Below, in pieces: positions 1 to 6,838 of a stretch of DNA of 38,407 nucleotides (position 1 is its first letter; the number at the start of each line of letters is the position of its first letter). The position numbers were made by a program, and so were the translations under genes. The notes under the pieces were generated by a model. It was not told the DNA's origin and did no database searches. It saw only the letters and a list, made by a program, of their open reading frames with translations. Location: assembly GCA_036652035.1 (NCBI GenBank), contig JAVVWR010000025.1, positions 1 through 38,407 on the forward strand, given 5' to 3'. Source of the DNA: JAEZVV01 sp036652035 (GTDB taxonomy: Bacteria > Pseudomonadota > Gammaproteobacteria > Burkholderiales > Burkholderiaceae_F).

Positions 1-37
1 GTCCAACCGGCAGGGCGCCGGGCCTTGCTGATCGGGC

Positions 38-1042
38 TCAGTTCAGCAGCGCAACGGCGGCCGAGAAGCTGAGAAAGGCGAGCGCGGTCGAGATCAGGAT
101 GATTCGTGCGATGCGGCCGTTGTCGGCGTCGTAGCGCTCGGCCAGCATCGCGACATTGCTGGCCGAGGGCAGGGCGGCGACCAGGATCATCACCTTGAGC
201 GAGAACTCGTCGAGCGGGGCGCCGAGTGCGATCGCGGCTCGCCCCACGGCCCACACCAGCAGCGGATGGAGAAGAAGCTTCTTGAGCGCCACCGGAACGT
301 AATCGACGAGCGGCGTGGGGTCGGTGCTCGTCATCTGCGAGCGGGCGAGCACCGCGCCGATGGTGAACAAGGCCACCGGCGAGGCCGCCTCGGCGAGCAG
401 GCCCACGGTCTGCATCAGGGGCGCGGGCAGGGCCAGGCCAAAACCCGAGGCGGCCGCGCCCAGGCCGATCGCCCAGGGCAGCGGGTTGATCAGAACGCCG
501 CGCAGCGCATTGCGCACCGCCACGGCCGCGCCGTGAGCGCCGCCGTGGCCAAGGCAAGACAGGGCGATGCACAGCGAGCTGGTGAAGACGAGGTCGACCA
601 GGATGGTCGCGATCGTGGGGCCGGCCGCGGCCGCGCCCAGAAGCGCCACCAGGAGCGGCACGCCCATGTAGCCGGTGTTGGGAAAGGCCGCCACCAGAGC
701 GCCGAAGGCGGCGTCGTTCCAGCCGATGCGGTGACTGCGGGTGAAGGCCACGGTAAGGCCCACCATCACGAGCGCGCACACCAGGTAGACGCCGATCACG
801 GCCGGGTTGAGCGAATCGGCCACCGGCGTGGTGGCGCCAAAGCGGTAGAGCATCGCCGGCAGCGCAAAAAAGAGCACGAAGCTGTTCAAGCCCGGGATCG
901 CCGCGAGCGGCAGCATCGCCCGCCGGGTGGCGATATAGCCACACAGCACCAGGGCAAAGAAGGGGAAGGTGATCTTGAGAACGGCGAGCACGGCAGCGAT
1001 TGTCGCTGTGCTCGCGGCCTGGCGGCGTCGCGCAAAACACAC
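38..1042 (-). CDS. AEC (auxin efflux carrier) family transporter
   Basis: An integral membrane carrier of the AEC family, whose bacterial members export or exchange small organic acids such as malonate or malate. The protein is hydrophobic throughout, with about ten predicted membrane segments. It opens with the family-typical stretch ITFPFFALVLCGY near residue 24 and has the conserved N-terminal-half segment AAFPNTGYMGVPL. The C-terminal half has LPSASNVAMLAERY, also usual for the family. The farthest start is a GTG at 1042 (334 residues). A second in-frame GTG at 991 would give 317 residues, closer to the usual 310-320, and neither has a convincing ribosome binding site. The gene is divergent from the acyltransferase gene at 1201. 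Substrate cannot be told from sequence. Confidence 0.88.
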   Translation of the reverse strand: MCFARRRQAASTATIAAVLAVLKITFPFFALVLCGYIATRRAMLPLAAIPGLNSFVLFFALPAMLYRFGATTPVADSLNPAVIGVYLVCALVMVGLTVAFTRSHRIGWNDAAFGALVAAFPNTGYMGVPLLVALLGAAAAGPTIATILVDLVFTSSLCIALSCLGHGGAHGAAVAVRNALRGVLINPLPWAIGLGAAASGFGLALPAPLMQTVGLLAEAASPVALFTIGAVLARSQMTSTDPTPLVDYVPVALKKLLLHPLLVWAVGRAAIALGAPLDEFSLKVMILVAALPSASNVAMLAERYDADNGRIARIILISTALAFLSFSAAVALLN

Positions 1043-1200
1043 GGTCGTGCCGCGGGCGTGGTGCCTGCGAGCGTGCGCGCCGGGCGCGACCGCTGACGCG
1101 GGTGGCGCTCTTGCGGGATTCTCCGGTGCGGGGGCCGGAACCTCACCCGCTAAGCTTGCAGTCCCGTTGCATCACGCTGCGCCCGAGTCCTGCCGTTTCC

Positions 1201-1791
1201 ATGCACCCCACCATTTTTGATACCCCGCTGGTCAACACGATCCTGCGGGGCATGTCGATTGCCTTTCTCAAACTCGCTGGCTGGAAGATCGAGGGCAAGT
1301 TACCCGCTGGCGCCCAGAAGTGCGTGGTGATCGCCGCGCCCCACACCAGCAATTGGGATCTGCCTTACACCTTGATGTGCGCTTTCGTTCTGCGCATGCG
1401 CATCTACTGGATGGGCAAGGCGTCGATTTTCAAGTTTCCGTTCGGCGCGCTGATGCGCTGGATGGGCGGGATCGCGGTTGACCGCAGCCAGTCAAACAAC
1501 CTGGTCGAAGCTTCGGCGCAGGCGATCCGCCAGGCCGATGGCGCCCTGCAGCTGGTGGTGCCGCCTGAGGGCACGCGCAGCAAGGTGCGCTACTGGAAGA
1601 CCGGTTTCTACTGGATCGCCGTCTCCGCCCAGGTGCCGATCGTGCTCGCCTACCTCGACTTTGACCGCAAGGTCGCGGGCCTCGGGCCCACGATTCACCC
1701 GAGCGGCGATATCGAGCGCGACATGGAAGTGATCAAGGCTTTCTACGCGCCGATGCAGGGCAAGCACGCCGACAAGTTTCACCCCCACTGA
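1201..1791 (+). CDS. Lysophospholipid acyltransferase family protein (PlsC-like)
   Basis: A small (196-residue) acyltransferase of the PlsC/LPLAT superfamily, which transfers an acyl group to a lysophospholipid or related acceptor at the inner membrane. The catalytic HX4D motif is H48-TSNW-D53, and the acceptor-binding motif is P122-EGTR. The ATG at 1201 is chosen because the family similarity begins there (MHPTIFDTP). The reading frame stays open upstream but codes for nothing recognisable. The gene is short compared with canonical PlsC (about 240 residues) and resembles the compact 1-acylglycerol-3-phosphate acyltransferase-like proteins common in proteobacteria. It sits 43 bp before rpiA and may be co-transcribed with it. 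The exact acceptor is unknown. Confidence 0.9.
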   Translation: MHPTIFDTPLVNTILRGMSIAFLKLAGWKIEGKLPAGAQKCVVIAAPHTSNWDLPYTLMCAFVLRMRIYWMGKASIFKFPFGALMRWMGGIAVDRSQSNNLVEASAQAIRQADGALQLVVPPEGTRSKVRYWKTGFYWIAVSAQVPIVLAYLDFDRKVAGLGPTIHPSGDIERDMEVIKAFYAPMQGKHADKFHPH

Positions 1792-1834
1792 TTTTCTACT
1801 GAACCCGCTCTTCACTCCCGCGACGGAGTCCCGC

Positions 1835-2494
1835 ATGAATCAAGACCAACTCAAGCAAGCGGTGGCTTTGGCCGCTGTGAAATTCGTCCAGCCCGGCCAG
1901 GTGCTGGGCGTGGGAACCGGCTCGACGGTGGATTTCTTCATCGACGCCCTGGCCGCCGCGGGCATTCCGGTGCCGGCCACGGTGTCGAGCTCGGAGCGAT
2001 CGACGCTGCGGCTGAAGTCGCATGGTTTTACGGTGCTCGACCTGAACGAGGTCGAATCGATCTCGGTCTATATCGACGGTGCGGATGAAATCGACACGGG
2101 CTTTGCCATGATCAAGGGCGGCGGCGGTGCGCTCACCCGCGAAAAGATCGTCGCCGCCGTGGCCCGGCAATTCGTCTGCATTGCCGATGGCAGCAAACGG
2201 GTCTCGCCGCTGGGCAAGTTCCCCTTGCCGGTCGAGGTGATCCCGATGGCGCGTGCCTACGTCACCCGCGAACTGGCCAAGCTCGGCGGCACGCCGCGGC
2301 TGCGCGACTTCGTGACCGACAACGGCAACCTGATCCTCGACGTTCACGGTCTTGAGATCACCGATCCAGTCGGGCTCGAAGCGACGATCAACCAGATCAC
2401 CGGCGTGGTCGCCTGCGGCCTGTTTGCCGCTCGCGGTGCCGATGTGCTGTTGCTGGGCACCGCCAGCGGCGTGGCCGAATCGCGCCGCGCCTAG
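1835..2494 (+). CDS. rpiA: Ribose-5-phosphate isomerase A
   Basis: Interconverts ribose 5-phosphate and ribulose 5-phosphate in the non-oxidative pentose phosphate pathway, in the cytoplasm. The 219-residue length matches the RpiA family. Conserved blocks are present in order: GTGSTVDFFIDAL (phosphate-binding loop), SSERST, DGADEID with the active-site aspartates, KGGGGALTREK with the catalytic region, and ADGSK. A GGAG ribosome binding site lies about eight bases before the ATG. The gene follows the acyltransferase gene closely and its stop is only 24 bp from the end of the NuoE-like fragment on the other strand. Confidence 0.97.
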   Translation: MNQDQLKQAVALAAVKFVQPGQVLGVGTGSTVDFFIDALAAAGIPVPATVSSSERSTLRLKSHGFTVLDLNEVESISVYIDGADEIDTGFAMIKGGGGALTREKIVAAVARQFVCIADGSKRVSPLGKFPLPVEVIPMARAYVTRELAKLGGTPRLRDFVTDNGNLILDVHGLEITDPVGLEATINQITGVVACGLFAARGADVLLLGTASGVAESRRA

Positions 2495-2692
2495 CGCCGA
2501 ACGAGCGCCCCGCTGCGCTCACGAGTCATGGCGGTCGACCGGGCCGTGATTCGCACCAAGAGGGGCGCGTCGGTAGTGGGTGTAGAGGCTCAGCACTTCC
2601 TCGATCTGGCGCCGCGGTGTCGGCAGGTAGGCGGCGAGCCGTTCGATGTCTGCGTCGGTGATGTGGCCGCGCTCTTGCTGCAACCGGCGCAG

Positions 2693-2902
2693 GCAAGGCA
2701 GGACGAGCGAGGATTCGGTGCCGGCTGGGTAATGCGTCTTCCAGCGCNNNNNNNNNNNNNNNNNNNNNNNNNNNNNNNNNNNNNNNNNNNNNNNNNNNNN
2801 NNNNNNNNNNNNNNNNNNNNNNNNNNNNNNNNNNNNNNNNNNNNNNNGCAAGGCAGGACGAGCGAGGATTCGGTGCCGGCTGGGTAATGCGTCTTCCAGC
2901 GC
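2693..2902. repeat. Identical 55-bp sequences flanking the assembly gap
   Basis: Positions 2693-2747 and 2848-2902 are identical over 55 bp, directly abutting the N run on each side. An overlap of one fixed length at two contig ends is what an unmerged de Bruijn-graph overlap looks like. Just inside, a 12-bp unit (GCGTCTTCCAGC) occurs twice in tandem at 2889-2912 and may explain why the assembler failed to join the ends. Confidence 0.85.
2748..2847. other. Scaffold gap of exactly 100 Ns
   Basis: A run of 100 undetermined bases, the conventional placeholder for a gap of unknown size. Given the duplicated flanks, the true distance is probably negative (an overlap). Confidence 0.98.
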
Positions 2903-2949
2903 GTCTTCCAGCGCTCGAACTCGGGAACGAGTTGATCGAAGTTTTTCAT

Positions 2950-3786
2950 CGATCGACCGCTACGCCAATCGATGTTGATCGAGCCGCAGGTGGGGGCGCG
3001 TCGGTCCATGGACCCGCCGCGAGCCTGCGCTGGGCCTCGCCCCGGTGAACCCCGCTTGGCGCTTGCCTGAAGCGTGACGGGCGGGCCGCTACCGGCGCTG
3101 CCCCCTGCGAACCCAGTCGCTGGGGTTCTGGATGCCGGCTGGAACTTTGAGCCCGAGTGCGGCATGGGCGAGGTCGGGCGCGTGCGGGCACCGATCGCGT
3201 GGCGCGCCAGTCGAGCGCAGGACTGGCTCGACAGGGCGGCAGCGGCTCGCTTCGGCGGTGGCGATGACGCTGATCGGGTGCATGGGGGCGATGGAGATCC
3301 GGCTGTGATTGCACGATCTTCTTCCTGCTTGGCGGCTGGGGCGTCGGGCGACGGCCTTGCTCTTGAGCGGCGCGTGCCGGGGCGGAAAGCCCCGTTCCGG
3401 TTGCGATACTTGCGGCGCGGGCGGCGGGCGTCAATCGATCGATGGGGTAAACCCGAAGCAACTCCGCCTCTGCTTGACCCGGGTCAAGCGCGCCGTGGGT
3501 GGCGAGTTTCGGCCGGGTCTTTCGTGCCGGGTGAGTTCTTTCGCCGACCGCGCCACCTCGGCTCACGGCGCGGCATGCACCATGCCTCGACTCGTTGGCC
3601 GAGGGTTCAAGACCCGTCGGCGTGATGCCGATTTGCGCGTCCTCAAGCTCAGACTGCGCGCCGCGTCGTGCGGCCTTGATCCAGATGAAACCCGCGCTGG
3701 GTGACGGGCGCGGGGCGCAGCCAGGCTTCGTATTCTCGTGCGCTTAGGCGGGCTCCTCTGGGCTCGCCGCGTTGGAGGGAGGCGGC
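2950..3786. other. Gene-poor region, no convincing coding sequence
   Basis: About 840 bp between the NuoE-like fragment and the glutaredoxin-CcdA gene. Open frames exist on both strands, but their products are Arg/Pro/Ala-rich with no recognisable family, as expected of GC-rich noncoding DNA. The only structured element I see is the 18-bp palindrome at 3472-3489. Together with the truncated NuoE-like frame next to it, this looks like an eroded locus. Confidence 0.6.
3472..3489. promoter_or_regulatory. 18-bp perfect palindrome resembling a CRP/FNR-family operator
   Basis: GCTTGACCCGGGTCAAGC is a perfect inverted repeat. Its core TTGAC-CCGG-GTCAA fits the TTGAY-N4-RTCAA pattern bound by FNR/ANR/FixK/DNR-type regulators, which respond to oxygen or nitric oxide. 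It lies about 300 bp upstream of the redox gene at 3787 and about 520 bp upstream of the NuoE-like fragment on the other strand. No promoter is clear beside it, so the target gene is uncertain. Confidence 0.5.
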
Positions 3787-4977
3787 ATGGTCTTGGCTGG
3801 GAGCAGGTGGAAACGGTGGCTCGCGCTGCTGTTGTTGACTTGGATGTGGGCCGCGTCGGCCTGGGCGGCTCCGGCGATCGAGGTCTTTGTCCGCGAAGGC
3901 TGTCCGCATTGCGCCGAGGCCAAGGTGTTTCTGTCGCAGCTTCAGGGCGAGCGTCCGGAACTGGTGATCGAGTATCGCGACGTCGAACGCGACCCCGGGG
4001 CGCTCGATCGGCTCAAGGAACTGGCCCAGGCGCACGGAGCGAGCATCGCGCGGGTGCCGGCGATCCAGGTGGGCGGGCAACTGATCCAGGGATTTTCCAG
4101 GGATGCCGGCACCGATCGGCTGATTCGTTCGGCCTTGGCAGGCACCCGCCCCGCCGTGTCGGCAGACAGCTCGGCCGGCACCTGCGAGGCTGAAGAGTCG
4201 CTCGGCTGCAAGGCGCCGAGCACGGCTCACGAAGCGCCGCCGCCGGAGGACTTCTCGGTGGAGATCTTTGGCTACCGGATCTCGCTCGATGACGTCGGCC
4301 TGCCCGCCTTCACCATCACCATGGGCCTGCTCGACGGCTTCAACCCCTGTTCGATGTGGGTCCTGCTCTTGATGATCTCGATCCTCGCGCCGCTCAACGA
4401 CCGGCCGCGCATGCTGGCGATCGCAGGCACTTTCGTTCTGGTCGAAGGCATCGCCTACTTCATCTTCATGGCGGCCTGGCTCAACCTGTTCCTGCTGATC
4501 GGGCTGTCGCGTGCCTCGCAGCTGGTGATCGCCGCCATTGCCATTGCCGCCGGCCTGATCAATCTGAAAGATGTGGTCGCTTTCGGCCGCGGCATTTCGC
4601 TCTCAATTCCGGAAAAGGCCAAGCCCGATATCTATCGCCGCATGCGCGCGCTGGTCAACGCCAAGAGCCTGGGGGCGGCCGTGGCCGGCGCTGCGGCGCT
4701 GGCGATCCTGGTGCAGGTGGTCGAGTTCATGTGCACCTCGGGCTTCCCGGCGCTCTTTACCCGGATTCTCACCTTGCGCGAGCTCGATTCGGCGACCTAC
4801 TACGGCTATCTGCTGCTCTACAACGCCGCCTACATGGTTGACGACATTCTGGTGCTGGGCACGGGCGTCATCCTTCTCAGCCGCCATCGACTGCAGGAAA
4901 AGGAAGGGCGATTCCTCAAGCTGGTCAGTGGCGTGGTGATGGTGGGCCTGGGCGTCTATCTGATCGTCGCGGACTGA
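3787..4977 (+). CDS. Glutaredoxin-CcdA/DsbD transmembrane fusion protein
   Basis: A 396-residue membrane redox protein. Residues 1-28 form a signal or anchor segment. Residues 30-120 are a glutaredoxin/thioredoxin-like domain with the CXXC motif C39-P-H-C42 and the cis-proline region RVPAIQVGG. After a Cys-containing linker (C133, C141) comes a polytopic CcdA/DsbD-like domain with the two intramembrane cysteines in usual context: FNPC188 and EFMC316TSGFP. DsbD-type modules move electrons across the membrane through such cysteines. An exported N-terminal glutaredoxin fold fused to it suggests delivery of reducing power to periplasmic partners, although the topology is inferred. The ATG at 3787 is preferred over an earlier TTG because GGAGG lies just upstream. 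It is followed by a strong terminator. Partners (cytochrome c maturation, metal resistance, disulfide repair) cannot be told here. Confidence 0.85.
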   Translation: MVLAGSRWKRWLALLLLTWMWAASAWAAPAIEVFVREGCPHCAEAKVFLSQLQGERPELVIEYRDVERDPGALDRLKELAQAHGASIARVPAIQVGGQLIQGFSRDAGTDRLIRSALAGTRPAVSADSSAGTCEAEESLGCKAPSTAHEAPPPEDFSVEIFGYRISLDDVGLPAFTITMGLLDGFNPCSMWVLLLMISILAPLNDRPRMLAIAGTFVLVEGIAYFIFMAAWLNLFLLIGLSRASQLVIAAIAIAAGLINLKDVVAFGRGISLSIPEKAKPDIYRRMRALVNAKSLGAAVAGAAALAILVQVVEFMCTSGFPALFTRILTLRELDSATYYGYLLLYNAAYMVDDILVLGTGVILLSRHRLQEKEGRFLKLVSGVVMVGLGVYLIVAD

Positions 4978-5022
4978 TCGCTCGCTCGTGGCCCGCGCGC
5001 GGCGGGCCACGGCGCCGGAATG

Positions 5023-5053
5023 AAAGAAGCGCCCTGTCGGGGCGCTTCTTTTT
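5023..5053 (+). terminator. Intrinsic terminator after the glutaredoxin-CcdA gene
   Basis: A 12-bp stem (AAAGAAGCGCCC at 5023-5034 with GGGCGCTTCTTT at 5040-5051), a 5-base loop and a T tract. It lies between convergent genes. Because the stem begins with AAAG, it may also act weakly on the minus strand for yggX. Confidence 0.9.
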
Positions 5054-5069
5054 GGGCGGCAGAGCCGGT

Positions 5070-5342
5070 TTACGCCGTGGGGGGGACGTAGCCCGCCACG
5101 GTGTCGGCGCCGTCGCCGAAGAAGTACTTTTCCAGCTGGGTCAGCAGGTACTTGCGGGCGCGGGCGTCGGCCAGGTTGAGGCGGTTCTCATTGACCAGCA
5201 TGGTCTGCTGCTTGATCCAGCCGGCCCAGGCTTCCTTGGAGACGTTCTCCCACAGTTTCTTGCCCAGGTCGCCGGGAACCGGCGGAAAGTCCAGACCTTC
5301 AGCCTCGCGGCCGAGCTTTACACATTGCACCATGCGTGCCAT
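5070..5342 (-). CDS. yggX: Probable Fe(2+)-trafficking protein (YggX)
   Basis: A 90-residue cytoplasmic protein of the YggX family, associated with iron handling and protection of Fe-S enzymes from oxidative damage. The start MARMVQC carries the conserved cysteine (C7). The conserved blocks GLDFPPVPGDLGKKLWENVSK, WIKQQTMLVNENRLNL and LEKYFFG follow in the family order and give the expected length. The ATG at 5342 is chosen because similarity begins there. The frame remains open upstream only as an artefact of GC-rich sequence. It lies 14 bp downstream of argA on the same strand, so the two are probably co-transcribed, an arrangement I recognise from Burkholderiales. Confidence 0.96.
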   Translation of the reverse strand: MARMVQCVKLGREAEGLDFPPVPGDLGKKLWENVSKEAWAGWIKQQTMLVNENRLNLADARARKYLLTQLEKYFFGDGADTVAGYVPPTA

Positions 5343-5356
5343 TTGAAACTCCGTGT

Positions 5357-6730
5357 TCAAAGATTCTTGATGAGGATGAGCGACTTGCGTTGCCAGTTGT
5401 AGAGCTTTTGGCGTTCCATCGGCAGCGATTCGACGCCAGCCTTGGCGAACCCGCGCTTCAAGAACCAGTGCGCGGTGCGAGTCGTCAGGACGAAAAGTTG
5501 TTTGAGTCCGGCGGCGCGGGCGCGCGCCTCGATCCGGCGCAGGAGCCGTTCGCCGTCGCCGTAGCTTTGGTAGTCGGAATGCACCGTGAGCGCGGCCATT
5601 TCGCCGATCCGGGTGTCGGGAAACTGGTAGAGCGCGGCACAACCGTAGATCACGCCGTCGTGCGCGAGCACGGTGAAGTGGTTGATCTCGCGTTCGATCT
5701 TCTCGCGCGGGCGCTTGACGAGCGTGCCGTCGTCCTCAAGCGGCTCGAGCAGCTTGATCAGGCCGCCCACGTCGTCGGCAGTGGCTTCCCGCATCGACTC
5801 CATATTTTCGGCGGCGACCATGGTGCCAATGCCGTCGTGGGTGAAGAGCTCGGCCAGGATGCCGCCATCGAGCGCGTAGGGCAGGATGTGTGCGCGGTCA
5901 ACACCGCCACGGATCGCGCGCAGAGCGAAGCCGAGGTTGTAGATGTCTTCTTCATCGACCGCGCGCTCGGCGATCAGGCGCTCGGCCTGGGCCACCGTCA
6001 GTTCGGTCACCAGTTCGTTGTCGCGGCGAACGCCGTCAACGTCGGTGAGCAGGACCAGCTTGTCGGCGCGCACCGCCACCGCGATCGAGGTGGCGACGTC
6101 TTCCATCGTCAGATTGAACGCCTCTCCGGTGGGGGAGAAGCCGAGCGGGCTCGCCAGAACGATCGCGCCATTGGCCAGGGCAAAGCGGATCGCGTCGGCG
6201 TCGACCTTGCGCACCAGGCCGGTGAGCAGGTAATCGACGCCTTCGACAATGCCGACCGGGCGAGCGGTGACGAAGTTGCCGCTGATGACGCGGATCTTGC
6301 TGTGCGCCATCGGGGTGTTGGGCAGGCCTTGCGAGAAGGCGGCCTCGATGTCGAGCCGGATCTCGCCCGCGGCTTCCTTGGCGCATTCGAGCGCGGCGGC
6401 GTCGGTGACGCGGATGCCCTGCTCGAAGCGTGCCTCGAGCCCCTTGATCGCCAGCTGCGCCTGCACTTGCGGCCGGGTGCCGTAGACCAGCACCAGGCGG
6501 ATTCCCATCGCGGCGAGCAGGCTCACGTCCTGCACGATCGAGTTGAGCAGACCGGCTTCCAGGGCTTCGCCGGAGACCGCGATCACGAAGGTCTTGCCGC
6601 GGTGCGCGTGCACGTAGGGGGCGACCAGACGCAACCAGGTGACGAACTGATCATGTTGTTCGTCCGCCTTGGTGGCATCGGCGTGAGTGTCCGGGCGCAA
6701 GGGCTTGGCGGCAGCGAGAGCTTGGTTCAT
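5357..6730 (-). CDS. argA: Amino-acid N-acetyltransferase (N-acetylglutamate synthase)
   Basis: Makes N-acetylglutamate from glutamate and acetyl-CoA, the first step of arginine synthesis. The 457-residue protein has the classical two-domain ArgA layout. An N-terminal amino-acid-kinase-like domain (about residues 30-290; motifs VIAVSGEALEAG, LVLVYGTRPQVQ, KLVLLTDVDGV) normally serves arginine feedback. A C-terminal GNAT domain (about 310-440) carries the acetyl-CoA loop QSYGDGERLL. The ATG at 6730 (MNQALAAAKPL) is preferred over a codon 30 bp upstream, because a perfect TATAAT on this strand ends only 7 bp before that ATG. It is followed by yggX and is divergent from hrpA. Confidence 0.95.
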   Translation of the reverse strand: MNQALAAAKPLRPDTHADATKADEQHDQFVTWLRLVAPYVHAHRGKTFVIAVSGEALEAGLLNSIVQDVSLLAAMGIRLVLVYGTRPQVQAQLAIKGLEARFEQGIRVTDAAALECAKEAAGEIRLDIEAAFSQGLPNTPMAHSKIRVISGNFVTARPVGIVEGVDYLLTGLVRKVDADAIRFALANGAIVLASPLGFSPTGEAFNLTMEDVATSIAVAVRADKLVLLTDVDGVRRDNELVTELTVAQAERLIAERAVDEEDIYNLGFALRAIRGGVDRAHILPYALDGGILAELFTHDGIGTMVAAENMESMREATADDVGGLIKLLEPLEDDGTLVKRPREKIEREINHFTVLAHDGVIYGCAALYQFPDTRIGEMAALTVHSDYQSYGDGERLLRRIEARARAAGLKQLFVLTTRTAHWFLKRGFAKAGVESLPMERQKLYNWQRKSLILIKNL

Positions 6731-6737
6731 GAAAACG

Positions 6738-6743
6738 ATTATA
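6738..6743 (-). promoter_or_regulatory. TATAAT -10 element next to the argA start
   Basis: Minus-strand TATAAT lies immediately upstream of argA, with seven bases between its last base and the ATG at 6730. A transcript starting the usual 6-8 bases downstream would begin at or next to the start codon and be leaderless. The -35 position at 17-bp spacing (GCAGCA) is weak, so the call rests on the -10 box. Confidence 0.5.
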
Positions 6744-6788
6744 GGTTCGCCGCGAGGCAATGCTGCGATCAGAACGCCCCGGGCTTCC

Positions 6789-6794
6789 TATAAT
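6789..6794 (+). promoter_or_regulatory. TATAAT -10 element upstream of hrpA
   Basis: A perfect TATAAT in the context CCTATAATC, the same octamer-plus context as the argA box on the other strand. It would place the hrpA transcript start near 6801, giving a leader of about 38 bases. No good -35 box is visible at 16-18 bp. Confidence 0.5.
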
Positions 6795-6838
6795 CCGCGC
6801 TCTTTCGCTGGCGGCTCGCCCGCTGCTTACCCCCGAAC

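Larger units (their letters stand above)
2519..2949 (-). pseudogene. NuoE-like N-terminal helical domain, truncated and interrupted by assembly gap
   Basis: Removing the N run and one copy of the 55-bp flanking duplication gives an open frame of about 90 residues starting MKNFDQLVPEFERWK and ending GPVDRHDS. The middle (YPAGTESSLVLPCLRRLQQERGHIT, then YLPTPRRQIEEVLSLYTHYRR) resembles the helical N-terminal domain of NuoE/HoxE/FdsG-type 24-kDa subunits. In those proteins a thioredoxin-like [2Fe-2S] domain with four cysteines follows. Here the frame stops just after the helical domain, so the cluster domain is missing. The start is uncertain: the ATG at 2949 has no clear ribosome binding site and the frame is open upstream. 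It could be a decayed remnant or a small stand-alone protein. Family assignment is from visible motif similarity only. Confidence 0.55.

Noticed and set aside
3074..3625. Open frames of about 180-200 codons on both strands in the gene-poor region
   Set aside because: No motifs, no ribosome binding sites and Arg/Pro/Ala-rich composition. They look like random open frames in GC-rich DNA.
3590..3640. tRNA-like T-arm sequence (GGGTTCAAGACCC)
   Set aside because: No D arm, anticodon stem or acceptor stem can be built around it.
5336..6793. A 485-codon plus-strand open frame opposite argA
   Set aside because: It is antisense to a clear ArgA with both domains, and its composition is that of a shadow frame.
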